From Triatoma infestans (lineage: Eukaryota; Arthropoda; Insecta; Hemiptera; Reduviidae), in the NCBI GenBank assembly GCA_011037195.1, contig JAAEAF010000361.1, positions 1 to 64,000 of the forward strand: 64,000 nucleotides of DNA, written 5' to 3'. The position numbers and the translations under genes were made by a program. Below the pieces are notes generated by a model. It saw nothing but the letters and a program-made list of their open reading frames with translations. It ran no database searches and had not been told where the DNA came from. Below, piece after piece: positions 34,101 through 43,688 of the stretch (the first letter of the stretch is position 1; each line of letters opens with the position of its first letter).

Positions 34101-37100
34101 AGCATTACGATTTAGATACATCAATTTTAGAAAGCATAATAAAGGGTATCGATTAGGAGACATAATTTTTAATTTACAAATCCAATTTGGAACAAACTTC
34201 AATATAATATAACTAATGTGTACAACTCCAGCTTCTAGACGCACAGCAAAATTCGGTGTGGACCGCGGCAGTCCAAGTAAACGTTTATAAAAATTCAAAC
34301 TACTTGCCTCCAAAATATCAGAGTATCTGAGTCCCCAGATATGTGCGCTATACAGCAATACACTCATTGCAATGGCTTCATTAAGCTTGACTCTTGAATC
34401 CCAATTATTTAATTTGGAGGCAGCACAGATATTCAGCACTATACCAATAGCCGAATTGGCCTTAGAAACAGCACTTTCAGCTGCTTTTAAAAAAACACCG
34501 GAAGTAGACAGCAGGACGCCCAAATAATTATATGCAGAGACTTGTTCTAACAACACATCATTAAAATATAAATTTCTAACCTTCTTCTTAAAAGATTTAG
34601 AAAATCTTATAATTTTTGTTTTATTGGTGTTTACGTTTAGGTAATTCTCTTTATAATAAGATTCCAGGCAATTTAATTTTGAACGAATATCCAGAAAAAA
34701 ACCTCCAAAAATTATCAGGTCATCCGCATATAACAGCATTAGAATATCTGCGCTAGATTCCACGGGTATGCCGAATAATCCCCTGTTTCTAAAATAAATT
34801 ACAATATTAGAAATAAATAAGTTGAATAACAAAGGACTCAATGACTCACACTGCAGAACACCCTCTGTGTCCTCTATCAACTCCGATAATCTAGATCCAA
34901 CTCTAACTTGCAATACAGCATTATCGTACAGCCTTCTTAAAATTCTAATAATTTTGCCACTAATTCCGATTTGGAACAATTTAAACCAAAGTAGACTGTG
35001 ATTCACAGAATCGAAGGCCCTCTTAAAGTCTCACAAACACACAGAAAAGTTCACCACCAGGCCGAGAAAGTTTAAATTGTATTAGAGTGGTTGAGACAAA
35101 AATATTATCCACACATCCCCGACCAGCCCGAAAACCATTCTGGCATTCAGTTATTGCTCCTACTGTTTCAAACCAAATTATTATCCTATTTGAAATAACT
35201 AAAGTAAATATTTTTAATAAGGTATTATTAGCTAGAGCAATTAATCTATAATTTGTTTTAAATAGACTTGTCTCCTTTCTTATGTAAGTTGAAACCAATA
35301 ATGTTAGACCAAGAAGAAGGAATCTGCTAATCTAACACAATTTTATTAAACATTGTTTCAATATATAATAGCCAATTTTGCGGCAGGTATTTATAAAATT
35401 CATTAGATATATTATCCGCTCCAGGAGCTTTGCAGACTTGCAATTATTCAATACCAAATATAATTCGTTCGAATTTATAGGGAGATCAAAGAACGGATTC
35501 ACCACATCAATAAACAGCTGATTGTCCAATATTCTACAAGGATATAAATCATTATAGTAGGATTCCCATTGTTCACAAGTAACAATTGGTGAAAGATTAC
35601 TGTTTTTTTTACGATATTTATTTATGGTTTGCCAAAATACTTGACTATTCTTACAATCACTTAAACTCTGTACCAACAAAGCGTTGTGCAATTTTTTCTT
35701 AGTTTTTATTAGCTGCAGATATTTTTTCTTTTCAATTAAATAACTATTATTACCTGAATGTTTATTACTAGACAACTTTAAATTTTTTAATAACAATTTA
35801 AGTTTAATTTTTTGCTCAACACATTCATGATCAAACCATTCTTTATTTGAGAACATTTTATTCGAACTTCCGAAAGTAAAAGTTTTACAGAGCTCCAATT
35901 TTTCACATGCATCATAAATAGCAGAGATCAAATTATCATTCACATAAACCAAACTTGACTGCAAAAAAATTAACTGAAATTCTAGAAGAGTAACACATAA
36001 TATTACAATATTGAGAGAGTTCAGATATTGCTGGAAAGCATCAGAGATATTTTTCGTGATAGCCTGCTTTTTTTTGTGGTCATCGACTGGTTACGAGCGT
36101 TCGCCCATCATCAGGTTGTTTTTGTTAAACAGTGTAATAACATAGACTTGCACATAGCAAATAACGTTTGTTATGTTATTACATATAAGTTAAATATAAG
36201 TCTCTGTTGTTACACTGTTTAACAAAAACATCCTGATGATGGGCGAACGCCCGAAACCGGTCGATGACCACAAAAAAAAGCAGGCTATCATGGAATGCTT
36301 CTCTGATCAGCGGATTCTTTAAAATTCGTATAATGAAGAGGAATGGGGTTTGATGTTTTTCTCTAAAATGCTATTTCAGTTTATTATATCATTCTGTTAT
36401 CTAATAATATTAATTTGAAAGTAATGCGATGCCAACTTGGTTTCTTTGAACTTGGTCACTGACTACATACATAAATAAAATCATAATTATTAATACTTTT
36501 ATTTAAAACAATATTCTGAATGAGTAATTTATAATGAGTTTCTGGAGGGTGAAGTCCACGCCTCACTTAGTTATGATGTATGCAATTGTTGGCTTATCGG
36601 CCAGGTTATTTTTCCCAGGGTAAAAAAATACAAATAATTATTAAACGGTTTTGTATTTAAATCCAACGGTTTTGAGACTCTCTCTTAAATTATGAGATGA
36701 TAAAATTATGTAACATTTAGATAGTTATTGCATTTTTTTTAATTTATAATTTTTTTTATTTATTTATGGTTTTAGCTTCGTGTGCATTTGGCTTAGATTC
36801 ACAGGCACAAAAGAATCCTGACAATGAATTCCGGAAAAAAGCTACCAAAATATTTACACCAAGTATCAAAACAATGATGATACAGACATTGGCTTTTATG
36901 TTCCCAAATTTGATTAGAAAACTAGGAATTAATATAATTGATCCTGAAATATCAGAATTTTTCTGTACATTAACAAAAACAACATTGAAACAACGAAAAG
37001 AAAGTGGAATAAAAAGAAATGATTTTTTACAATTATTGCTTCAATTAAAAGACAAAGGATATGTGGAATATGATGCTGATGAAGCTAGTGAAGTGGAAAA

Positions 37101-39238
37101 AATTGATAATATTGAGAAACTAGGTTATTATTTTGATACTTAGAATCTTTTGAATTTCTCTTCTTCTTTTTTTTCATTTTTTCTTGACAGTGATACTTCT
37201 TTTTTTTTTATAGAATTTACAGATGAGATTCTTGCTGCCCAACTATTTATATTCTTTATCGCTGGATTTGAACCAGTTACTTCTTTAATTGTGTTTACGT
37301 TGTATGCTTTATCAAAGGAACTTGAAGTGCAATCGAAGGTCAGAGATGAAGTAATGGAAGTAAAAGAAAAATTTGGTCTTATCAGTTATGATTCTTTAAA
37401 GGATATGACATATCTGGAATCAGTAATGGCAGGTAATATAAACAGAATTTCATTATAAATTTAATTTTTGTAAACAGTTCTTGTAATGGTGAATCTCAGG
37501 ATTCATGAGATCCAAATTCTATGCAATAATAGTTTGAAAATTCCGTTTAGGATTTTTGATAGTGCTTATGATTGTAAAATATACATACCAATTAGGAATT
37601 GAAATGATAACTTTCCTGAATTTTATTTACATCTGATATCTTGGAGCGTCTCGTATTGCCATTTTTTTATTTCCTCAGCCTAACTTTTATTTCCTTACTT
37701 TTTATTGTCTTCTGAATTAATTTTCTACTTAAAATTTCTTTTAAAATTGAAGTAACCTGCCAGATATGGCGGATTAGCGCATTGGACTTGGGGGGCAGAG
37801 ATTGCGGCTTCGAGTCCACTAATCCTGCCCTTAGATTTTCTTGCCCTAGGAGCTTCTACTGCCTGGTGATGGGCAGTATTTAGTCTGTAACGAGAGAACT
37901 CGGCCAGGAAGTCAGCAGTGCTCAGAAGAGGCTTCGGGAGCCTTGGATCTGAAGCGCATTTGACTGTATTATTAGAGTAGAACAATATTTACTGTCAGTA
38001 GAATCGTTTGTAGAACAGTATCTCCGTTTTTTTATTTATTTTATCCATTCCTAGGAAACTAATCTAAACGGCGACATGAGTTCAACATGTAGCGTTTTTC
38101 ATCGCTGATAGGGTCCAATATTGAAAATGTAGCATCCTAATTTTGCTCGTAAAACTAAATCAACAAATTGTGGCCTTCACAGGAATCACCGGTGGTGAGA
38201 GCGTTAGCTTTGACCTAAGTGGGAGCTCATTTCTGAGACAGAGAATAAAGAAACTGAAGCTATATCTGTTTTTTATTTGTATCTATTTATGTATTATTAC
38301 TTTATTCATAATTAGTTATTATTATTATAGAATCTCTAAGACTATATCCACCAGCAAGATTATTAATACGGACCTGTACAAAAACATATACTTTAAAAGA
38401 TGGAAATCAGATTGAAAAAGATACAATAATTATGATTCCAAATTATTCATTACAACGTGATCCAAAATATTTTCCCGATCCAGAAGCGTTTAAACCAGAA
38501 AGATTTGCAGATGGTGAACAGTTATCCATTCGTCAAGGGCGTGGTATTTATCTTCCTTTTGGTGATGGTCCTAGAGTGTGTATTGGTAAGCATTAAACTG
38601 ATTAAATAACTTTTTATTATTTTTTGTGAATTTTTTTTTTATAATTTATTTATTAAAAGTTAATTTTTGATTGTGATTCGTGCAGCATTTGCTAAAAAAA
38701 GTTAAAAAGTCTGCTTTCTCTTGAGTTATTCTATATATGAGAATCTAGAGAGGTAATAAGCTAGAGTTTGTGTATTTTGTGGATACGCTAAGCTCAAATA
38801 CACTTCACTTACCTCTCCAAGGCATCCGAGATTTTTTCCTTGTTAACCAGCTTCATTTTGTGGTCACCGACCGATAAACAGAGATTTTTTTTCAGAATTT
38901 TGTTGAATATATAAATTGATTTTACTCTGTGAAAGTTTGTGACATCACAAATCGCAAGGACATCCTGCACTTTTTTTTTGTTTCATTACAAAATAATTAT
39001 TTGTTTTTTTTTTTAAATAATAGAATACATTTTAATACTGTACAAGTACATACTAAATAGATTTTCGATTGCAGCAAGAAGATTTGCATTATTAGAAGCA
39101 AAGATGGCTTTAGCAAAAATTGTTGAAAATTTTCAAATCAATGCAAGTTCCAAAAATATCGAACCAATACAACGGGATCCAAAATCCTTTACTATAAATC
39201 CAATTGGAGGTTTATGGTTAAAGCTGGAAAAAATTTGA
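30428..39238 (+). CDS. Cytochrome P450 gene B (CYP3 clan, CYP6-like), five exons
   Basis: Exons 30428-31007, 36776-37123, 37214-37432, 38331-38585, 39075-39238; all four introns are GT-AG and phase 1; 1566 nt, 521 residues. Expected ER-bound monooxygenase. Landmarks: N-terminal anchor (SWIIDIIIMAIPLTLFAIY), helix C WKTLR, DIIASCAFGLD after the first intron, I-helix FIAGFEPVTS, K-helix ESLR, KPERF, haem loop FGDGPRVCIARRF, C-terminus WLKLEKI. No stop or frameshift seen, so probably intact. It has an intron (after DII) that gene A lacks. I-helix Pro replaces the usual Thr, as in gene A, and Ala replaces the last Gly of the haem motif. Intron 1 is 5.8 kb and filled with a family-R repeat, two ribozyme-bearing palindromes and a LINE. 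Gene C is a tandem copy. Confidence 0.92.
31150..32035 (+). repeat. Family-R repeat, in gene B intron 1
   Basis: ACTTTCTCTTACACCTAGTA at the left and GGAGTAAGAGAAAGTTGTG at the right; CCGGAAGT at 31372 and 31649; GT-rich microsatellite 31279-31310. Slightly shortened in the second sub-repeat. Confidence 0.85.
32037..32470 (-). mobile_element. RTE-like LINE 3' fragment
   Basis: Minus-strand frames read WERKILRKIFGQK, YRIRKNEELTELYQEQD, MVGWIRRRRLGWLGHIVRME and KKLLDGHPGESRKKGRPRK, the C-terminal end of RTE-type ORFs. Starts directly at the TTTTTTAATT end of the family-R repeat. Confidence 0.8.
32471..32895. other. Intron DNA with microsatellite, origin unknown
   Basis: Contains two AT microsatellites (32566-32582 and 32740-32761), a CT/GAGAGG-rich stretch (32690-32830) and no readable domain. 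May be part of an unrecognised element. Confidence 0.4.
32957..32994 (-). ncRNA. Hammerhead ribozyme motif, GUC type (left arm)
   Basis: On the minus strand: stem I CGTC, core CTGATGA, extra T, stem II GGGC-GAAC-GCCC, core GAAA, palindromic stem III ACCGGT, cleavage triplet GTC, stem I return GATG (one G-U wobble). All conserved core bases are present. Antisense to gene B. Confidence 0.55.
33105..33142 (+). ncRNA. Hammerhead ribozyme motif, GUC type (right arm)
   Basis: CATC, CTGATGA, T, GGGC-GAAC-GCCC, GAAA, ACCGGT, C, GATT. The last pair of stem I is mismatched (C against T), leaving three pairs; otherwise intact. Sense orientation within gene B intron 1. Confidence 0.5.
33284..36003 (-). 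mobile_element. LINE with RT, minus strand, broken into four frames
   Basis: Minus-strand order: pre-RT linker (35964-35332; KKKLHNALLVQSLSDCKNSQ, FWQTINKYRKKN), RT start (35298-35023; NYRLIALANNTLLKIF, CQNGFRAGRGCVDNIF), RT core (35006-33972; GVLQCESLSPLLFNLF, YADDLIIFG, NYLGVLLST), C-terminus with zinc knuckle (33869-33528; LCTLCNTYQFEDLPHILLHC). The 3' end is an ATTCA/AATTG repeat (33277-33297). No endonuclease is visible, so it is 5' truncated, and several frameshifts make it inactive. Clade uncertain (CR1/Jockey superfamily range). It lies between two direct copies of the ribozyme element. Confidence 0.85.
36031..36310. mobile_element. Palindromic element with paired hammerhead motifs, copy 2
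   Basis: Begins abruptly at GCTGGAAAGCATCAGAG and is a direct copy of 32911-33195, again followed by the same family-R piece (36311-36410). The left-arm ribozyme (36081-36118, minus) has GTAA in place of GAAA and should be inactive; the right-arm one is intact. Confidence 0.8.
36229..36266 (+). ncRNA. Hammerhead ribozyme motif, best preserved copy
   Basis: Stem I CATC (36229-36232) pairs fully with GATG (36263-36266). Core CTGATGA 36233-36239, one extra T, stem II GGGC/GCCC with loop GAAC, core GAAA 36253-36256, palindromic ACCGGT stem III, predicted cleavage after C36262 (GUC). Stem III has no loop, so two RNA copies would need to pair, the dimer arrangement known from Penelope-like elements. 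It is sense in the last 600 bases of gene B intron 1. Confidence 0.6.
36776..37123 (+). CDS. P450 gene B, exon 2
   Basis: Acceptor GGTTTTAG, donor CTAG|GTTATT, 348 nt, phase 1 both ends. Encodes ASCAFGLDSQAQKNPDNEFR through the F-G region to EKIDNIEKL. Confidence 0.9.
37214..37432 (+). CDS. P450 gene B, exon 3 (I-helix)
   Basis: Acceptor TTTTTATAG, donor GCAG|GTAATA, 219 nt. Encodes EFTDEILAAQLFIFFIAGFE, PVTSLIVFTLYAL and ends KDMTYLESVMA. The I-helix reads AGFEP where AGFET is usual. Confidence 0.92.
37752..37972 (+). mobile_element. tRNA-derived SINE in gene B intron 3
   Basis: A-box-like TGGCGGATTAGCGCATTGG, B-box-like GGCTTCGAGTCC, then the body shared with 22051 (TTAGATTTTCTTGCCCTAGG, GTAACGAGAGAACTCGGCC). 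Diverged, tail replaced by AAGCGCATTTGAC. Confidence 0.75.
38331..38585 (+). CDS. P450 gene B, exon 4 (K-helix, haem loop)
   Basis: Acceptor ATTATAG, donor ATTG|GTAAGC, 255 nt. Encodes ESLRLYPPARLLIRTCTKTY, PNYSLQRDPKYFPDPEAF, KPERF and YLPFGDGPRVCI with the haem Cys. Confidence 0.92.
38820..38890 (-). mobile_element. Fragment of ribozyme-element arm in gene B intron 4
   Basis: Minus strand reads TTTATCGGTCGGTGACCACA, AAATGAAGCTGGTTAAC, then GGATGC, matching the distal arm after the cleavage site in the palindromic elements. The ribozyme core itself is absent. Confidence 0.6.
39075..39238 (+). CDS. P450 gene B, last exon
   Basis: Acceptor GATTGCAG; 164 nt; completes CIA then RRFALLEAKMALAKIVENFQ and ends GGLWLKLEKI stop. 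The Ala from the split codon replaces the Gly normal two residues after the haem Cys. Confidence 0.9.
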
Positions 39239-39536
39239 CAAAATACAAATTGATGTTTAAGGTAAGAATTTATCATATATATCAGTGGGCGGCCCTCGCA
39301 TATGGGGATTATCCAATCCACCTTAAATTATGATCAGATAGCAAAAAACAATCATGTTCAGTAATACAAATTTATATAAATATTTATTGTCAAATAATGA
39401 AATAACTCATGTTATCAGTTTTTGGATTTGTTTTTGCACAGATATTTGGTAAAGAAGGAATAATCAACTTCTTTTCAAAGATTCTAGAAGGTAACACAAC
39501 ATTCATTTTCCTTTTTAAAATTATAAATTACATTAA

Positions 39537-40378
39537 AAAAAAAAAAATCTGGTGTGAAACACCCACACAACTTTCTCTTACTCCAGTTCTCAAAATGATA
39601 ATTGACAAATTTTATAGTTTGTGTACCAAATTTAATGAAATTCGTCGAAAACTGAAAAAACTGTTCAGTAAAAGCGCACTTCCGGTTTACTCATTTTCTT
39701 GAAACTCGGAATTTCAGCCATCTATTTATTTCTAACTAATTATGTTTGGATGATAGAATTGTATAATGAACTAGGATAGCACTTTGATGAAAATCTAACC
39801 CCACCCCTCCCCTAAAAGTGCTCTTAAAAGAAATTTCCCAGAGAAATGTTTTAGATAAAAGTTGTAGATCTTTGAATGTTTAGTTTATATACGAAGTTTC
39901 AAAAAAATCGTCGGAGCCATTTTTGAGAAAATTGCGAAAAAGTGAATAAATCATTTAGTAAAGTGGTAAAGTAAACGCACTTCCGGTTATCCGATTTTTT
40001 TCAAACTCGGAATTTCAACAACATATTTAATTCTAATTAACATTATTTAGATGGCAGAATTGTCTAATAAACTGAAATAGCACTTTAGAGAAACCTAACC
40101 CCACCCCTCCCCCAAAAGTGCCTTTCAATGCATTTTCCGGAGAAATGTTTCTAATAAAAGTTGTAGCTCTTTGTATGTGTGGTTGATGTTTAAGTTTAAA
40201 GAAAATCGTCGGAGCCATTTTTGAGAAAATCGCAAAAAAGTAAAAAATCCAACTAGTAAAGTGGTACTTCCGGTTGAGGAATTTTTACAGATAACGTAAG
40301 TCAGATCCCATGGTGACCTCTAAACGGAATATCAAATTTCAACTTTCTACGATTTTTCGTTTTTGAGCTATGCTGTTC

Positions 40379-40424
<46 letters not shown>

Positions 40425-40552
40425 CATTTGCTAAAAACCACTTTTTTGGACTCAGGGAACCTCAAAACTGATATTTCCGGTGAAAACTCGATATCGAAAA
40501 ATTTGACACGATTACAATACTTCTTCTTACTAGGAGTAAGAGAAAGTAAAAA
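39537..40552 (-). repeat. Family-R repeat, near full length, minus strand
   Basis: Starts (plus strand view) TCTGGTGTGAAACACC...ACTTTCTCTTACTCC and ends GGAGTAAGAGAAAGT. ACTTCCGGT words at 39679, 39979 and 40266 mark the roughly 290-300 base sub-repeats. An AC microsatellite lies at 40387-40421. Situated just 3' of gene B. Confidence 0.88.
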
Positions 40553-40711
40553 ATCAGAAATCGGGGCGATTTGAAAAACATAAACAAAATCTTTTTAAAT
40601 TAAGTAAAATAATTAAGATAATAGAGTAAAATAATAAGATAATAAAGTAAATGATTTATTTTTACTTTCAGACAATCCCTTCAAAATAAGGAATACAGTT
40701 TTATCTCAATT

Positions 40712-40717
40712 AATAAA
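40712..40717 (+). promoter_or_regulatory. Candidate poly(A) signal of gene B after a 3'-UTR intron
   Basis: AATAAA at 40712-40717. A possible UTR intron runs from the donor AAG|GTAAGAATT at 39262 to the acceptor TTACTTTCAG at 40671, and would contain the family-R repeat. Purely a splice-motif reading. Confidence 0.25.
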
Positions 40718-40719
40718 GT

Positions 40720-42530
40720 TAATTTTTGTTAAAGTAAGAATAAAAAAAATTTAAAAAAAACTTCCAGAAATAGTTATTATTTATTACTTAAGCTTTCTTT
40801 TCTTGATCAAAGGAGTTGTTAATTTTTTTTGTAGAGTTTAGATTAATTTTACTGCGAGATTTTGCGCTGCTTTTTGACTGAAATTCATTAAAAAAGCTTA
40901 TTAAATGGAGTAGTTTTTACACTTAAATATTAGTTGTATGAAATTTAGACATTTTCAAGTATTTTTAAACAAGAAAGACCAACATGGTGGGCATTCTTCT
41001 CAAACATGAAGAAACAACTCAAATTTGATTTAGATTTTCCGCCACTGTTAGGTTTTTCTAGTCTCTAGTAAAGTATCCTATTGCTTTCTTGGGAGGTCAG
41101 TACTTTTTTTAAATTTTTTGAATTTTTTATGAAGTGATTTGTAAAAACATTCCATAAGGAAAAATGGATTAGCTATTTTATCAGGATTTATGGGGCACCT
41201 ATGCTTTTATCCTTGTATATCAAATACGAACATCATTTCATTCAGATATCCACAAAATAACGTAGATAATTGCAGCGATAGTTTATGAGTTTATTTATTC
41301 TAATAATGGAATTGAAAGAACTCACATGCACTTCAAACAATTTTCAAGGAAGTCATAAAAATTTTCGTCAATAAGCTTACATTCTAATTACTTCCTCTAA
41401 TTTTATTTATTTATTTTTTTTTTTTGACAGATTCTTTTTCATAGAACAGAAACGATGTACCCGAATTTCATTGGTGCAGCAGGTTCCTAAAATAAAGATT
41501 TATCAGGTTTAATGAATAAATCAATCATTATTCATAATGTAAATATCATACAAAATAAAAATTTACTGTTGTCTTAGTTCAAGATTTTTAAGTTATATTT
41601 TGTGCTATCTATTTTGTAAACATACAAAACTGTAATAAAATTAAATTTATTATATTTGCTATAATATATTTCCAAGAAATTTCGATCGGGAACCTAACCT
41701 GTTCAGTTTAGAGTTTACATTGATGTTGGACTATTGTACCATTATTTTATAAATTTATAACAAAACATTGCTTATAAATATTATCCTATTATTATATTAT
41801 ATAATTATTTATATGTTATTTATAATACAACATGAGATATTTGTACTAGGTGAAGTATTGGCACTAAAGCAATAATCATTCTTGTTAAAGTATTTCAGCT
41901 AGTTCTCGTTATGATCACTTTTAAATTAATTAATTGTCTTTAAAATATTATACTACTTCAAATAAAGATAGGCAGCAAGGAGTTTTATCGTTAAATTAAT
42001 CTGATAAGAAATAATTCCATTAATGCTATTGGCGATCTCATTGAAACATAACAATTTTGGCAGTGATTTAAATTAATAGAATTTTCTTTATAAGTTGTTT
42101 ATTAAGATAAGATTCATATATGAATGATTCAATAAAAAAGAAGAAGAAGAAGATAAAAAATAATAAAACTGATTGCCAAGGAACATAATATACACTTTAA
42201 TTATATACTTGTGAAATGTAATTTTTTGGAAAAACAAGTTTGCTGATTTAAATAATGATAGAATTGGATCAAACCTTTTCTACTAAGTGTTACAATTTGT
42301 ATGTGTGACTTATCTGTGTTATAAGACAAAATTAAAAAAAAAATAAATAATAAAAATCTTTATTTTATTAATATAAAACACTTGACGACCTTTTTCTTAC
42401 GGCAATTTACATTTTCTGATTTATTGATTTGGGTTATTTATTAGTTTGTGCCTCCAAAAAAATAATTTAGGCAAAATAGTCATGCTTCTGGTAAATCAGT
42501 ATTATTTTTCAAACTCTGAATTTTTGAATA
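40720..42530. other. AT-rich intergenic DNA, nothing recognised
   Basis: No readable domain and no repeat shared within the window. 42520-42545 has ATTAGAATAGAATAG, the tail of the following LINE. Confidence 0.45.
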
Positions 42531-42534
42531 CAAA

Positions 42535-43140
42535 TTAGAATAGAATAGAATGACAGAGGGGGAGGGACTCTAACCCAAGCACTGCAGCCTACCCATTGAG
42601 GCTTATTGTGCCAACCCCTTAATGTCTAGTAGAGGAATCCTCCCCACCTTTATGAGGTCCAGGACCTTCCCCACCAGTCTTGAAGTACGATTTCCTCCGG
42701 TCTCAATGTCCCAAAGATCTCGTATCTCACTCTGCCTATAATGAAGTTGATGAGGAGAGAAATTAGGTTTGAATAATTAAACGAGATATGAAGACACTGT
42801 TATAATATAGCTATAAGTCTACACAAACTGCACTGGACTTGTAATAATAATGGGTGAGAGTAGAGTTATGACACGTTGCGATGAATGGTTGAATCTGATA
42901 GATAGATAGATAGATCTCTGTATAGATTCTCACTGGCTCATATACAGGTTCTCCCACTCTAGCCTGCTTAAGTCAGACAGTACAAGAGGGGGCCTGTTTT
43001 CTCTCGGTCGGGCTTGTGTTCTCTCTCTTGCCGTTACACTGCCGATTGCGACGCAATCAAACAACAGGTTAGAAGCCATCTCCTCCTCCTCCTTCTGACA
43101 CAGTCTATACAAGGGCTCCGAATCAAATAATCCTACCTTG
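42535..43140 (-). mobile_element. LINE 3' end (R1-like), minus strand
   Basis: Minus frame from about 43154 reads VGLFDSEPLYRLCQKEEEEM then ASNLLFDCVAI (zinc knuckle). The 3' UTR (42740-42550; GAGTCCCTCCCCCTCTGTC) ends in an ATTCTATTCTA tail. About 190 bases with a (GATA)n run near 42898-42916 separate ORF and UTR. Related to the fragment at 58540-58752. Confidence 0.7.
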
Positions 43141-43179
43141 TGAATAGAAATCAAATTCTTATTAATAATAATATTGAGA

Positions 43180-43610
43180 ATAGAATTGTATATTAATACT
43201 GAAGTGATACTTTAGACGATAGCCACGGCATACTACCCTAAACCCCTGTAAAATGAACTTCCCCGGTAAAATATCTAGAATAAAAGTTTTAACTCTTTAC
43301 ATATGTAGTTGTATACCAAATTTCAAGAAATTCCATTGGATGCATTTGTTTTAAGAAACTCCCAGAATTCTGAGAAATCCCATATTTTTAGTACATAAGT
43401 AGTATTACTTCCGGTTTACAGATTTTGACCAAAACCTAATTGTCAGACTTTATGTGAAATATCAAGCTGGAATTTTCTTTTATTTTCCGTTTTTGAGTTG
43501 TGGTGACCACACACTCACACTAGGTTAATTTCCAAAAAAACATTTTGCAGACTCAGGGATCTCAAAACATTTATCCCCGGTGATATATGAACACTCAATT
43601 CGAAAAAATT
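43180..43610 (-). repeat. Family-R fragment, decayed
   Basis: Plus-strand view shows GATACTTTAGA, CCCTGTAAAATGAACTTCC, TACTTCCGGTTTACAGATTT, TTTTCCGTTTTTGAG, CACACACTCACAC and TTATCCCCGGTGA, in the order of the minus-strand family-R copies. Confidence 0.6.
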
Positions 43611-43688
43611 TATTATATATTAAATTAATCAAATACATTTAGTAAGCAGAAAATAAACATACTCAAGAGATGTGTATTTTTATTTAAA

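Noticed and set aside
33284..36003. Penelope-type RT between the ribozyme repeats
   Set aside because: The ORFs have a non-LTR RT arrangement with a C-terminal zinc knuckle and no GIY-YIG endonuclease signature.
36081..36118. Active hammerhead in the left arm of the second palindromic element
   Set aside because: The GAAA core reads GTAA, which should abolish cleavage; kept only as a relic.
38143..38415. 90-codon ORF running into P450 exon 4
   Set aside because: It is in a different frame from ESLRLYPP and only overlaps exon 4 by chance.
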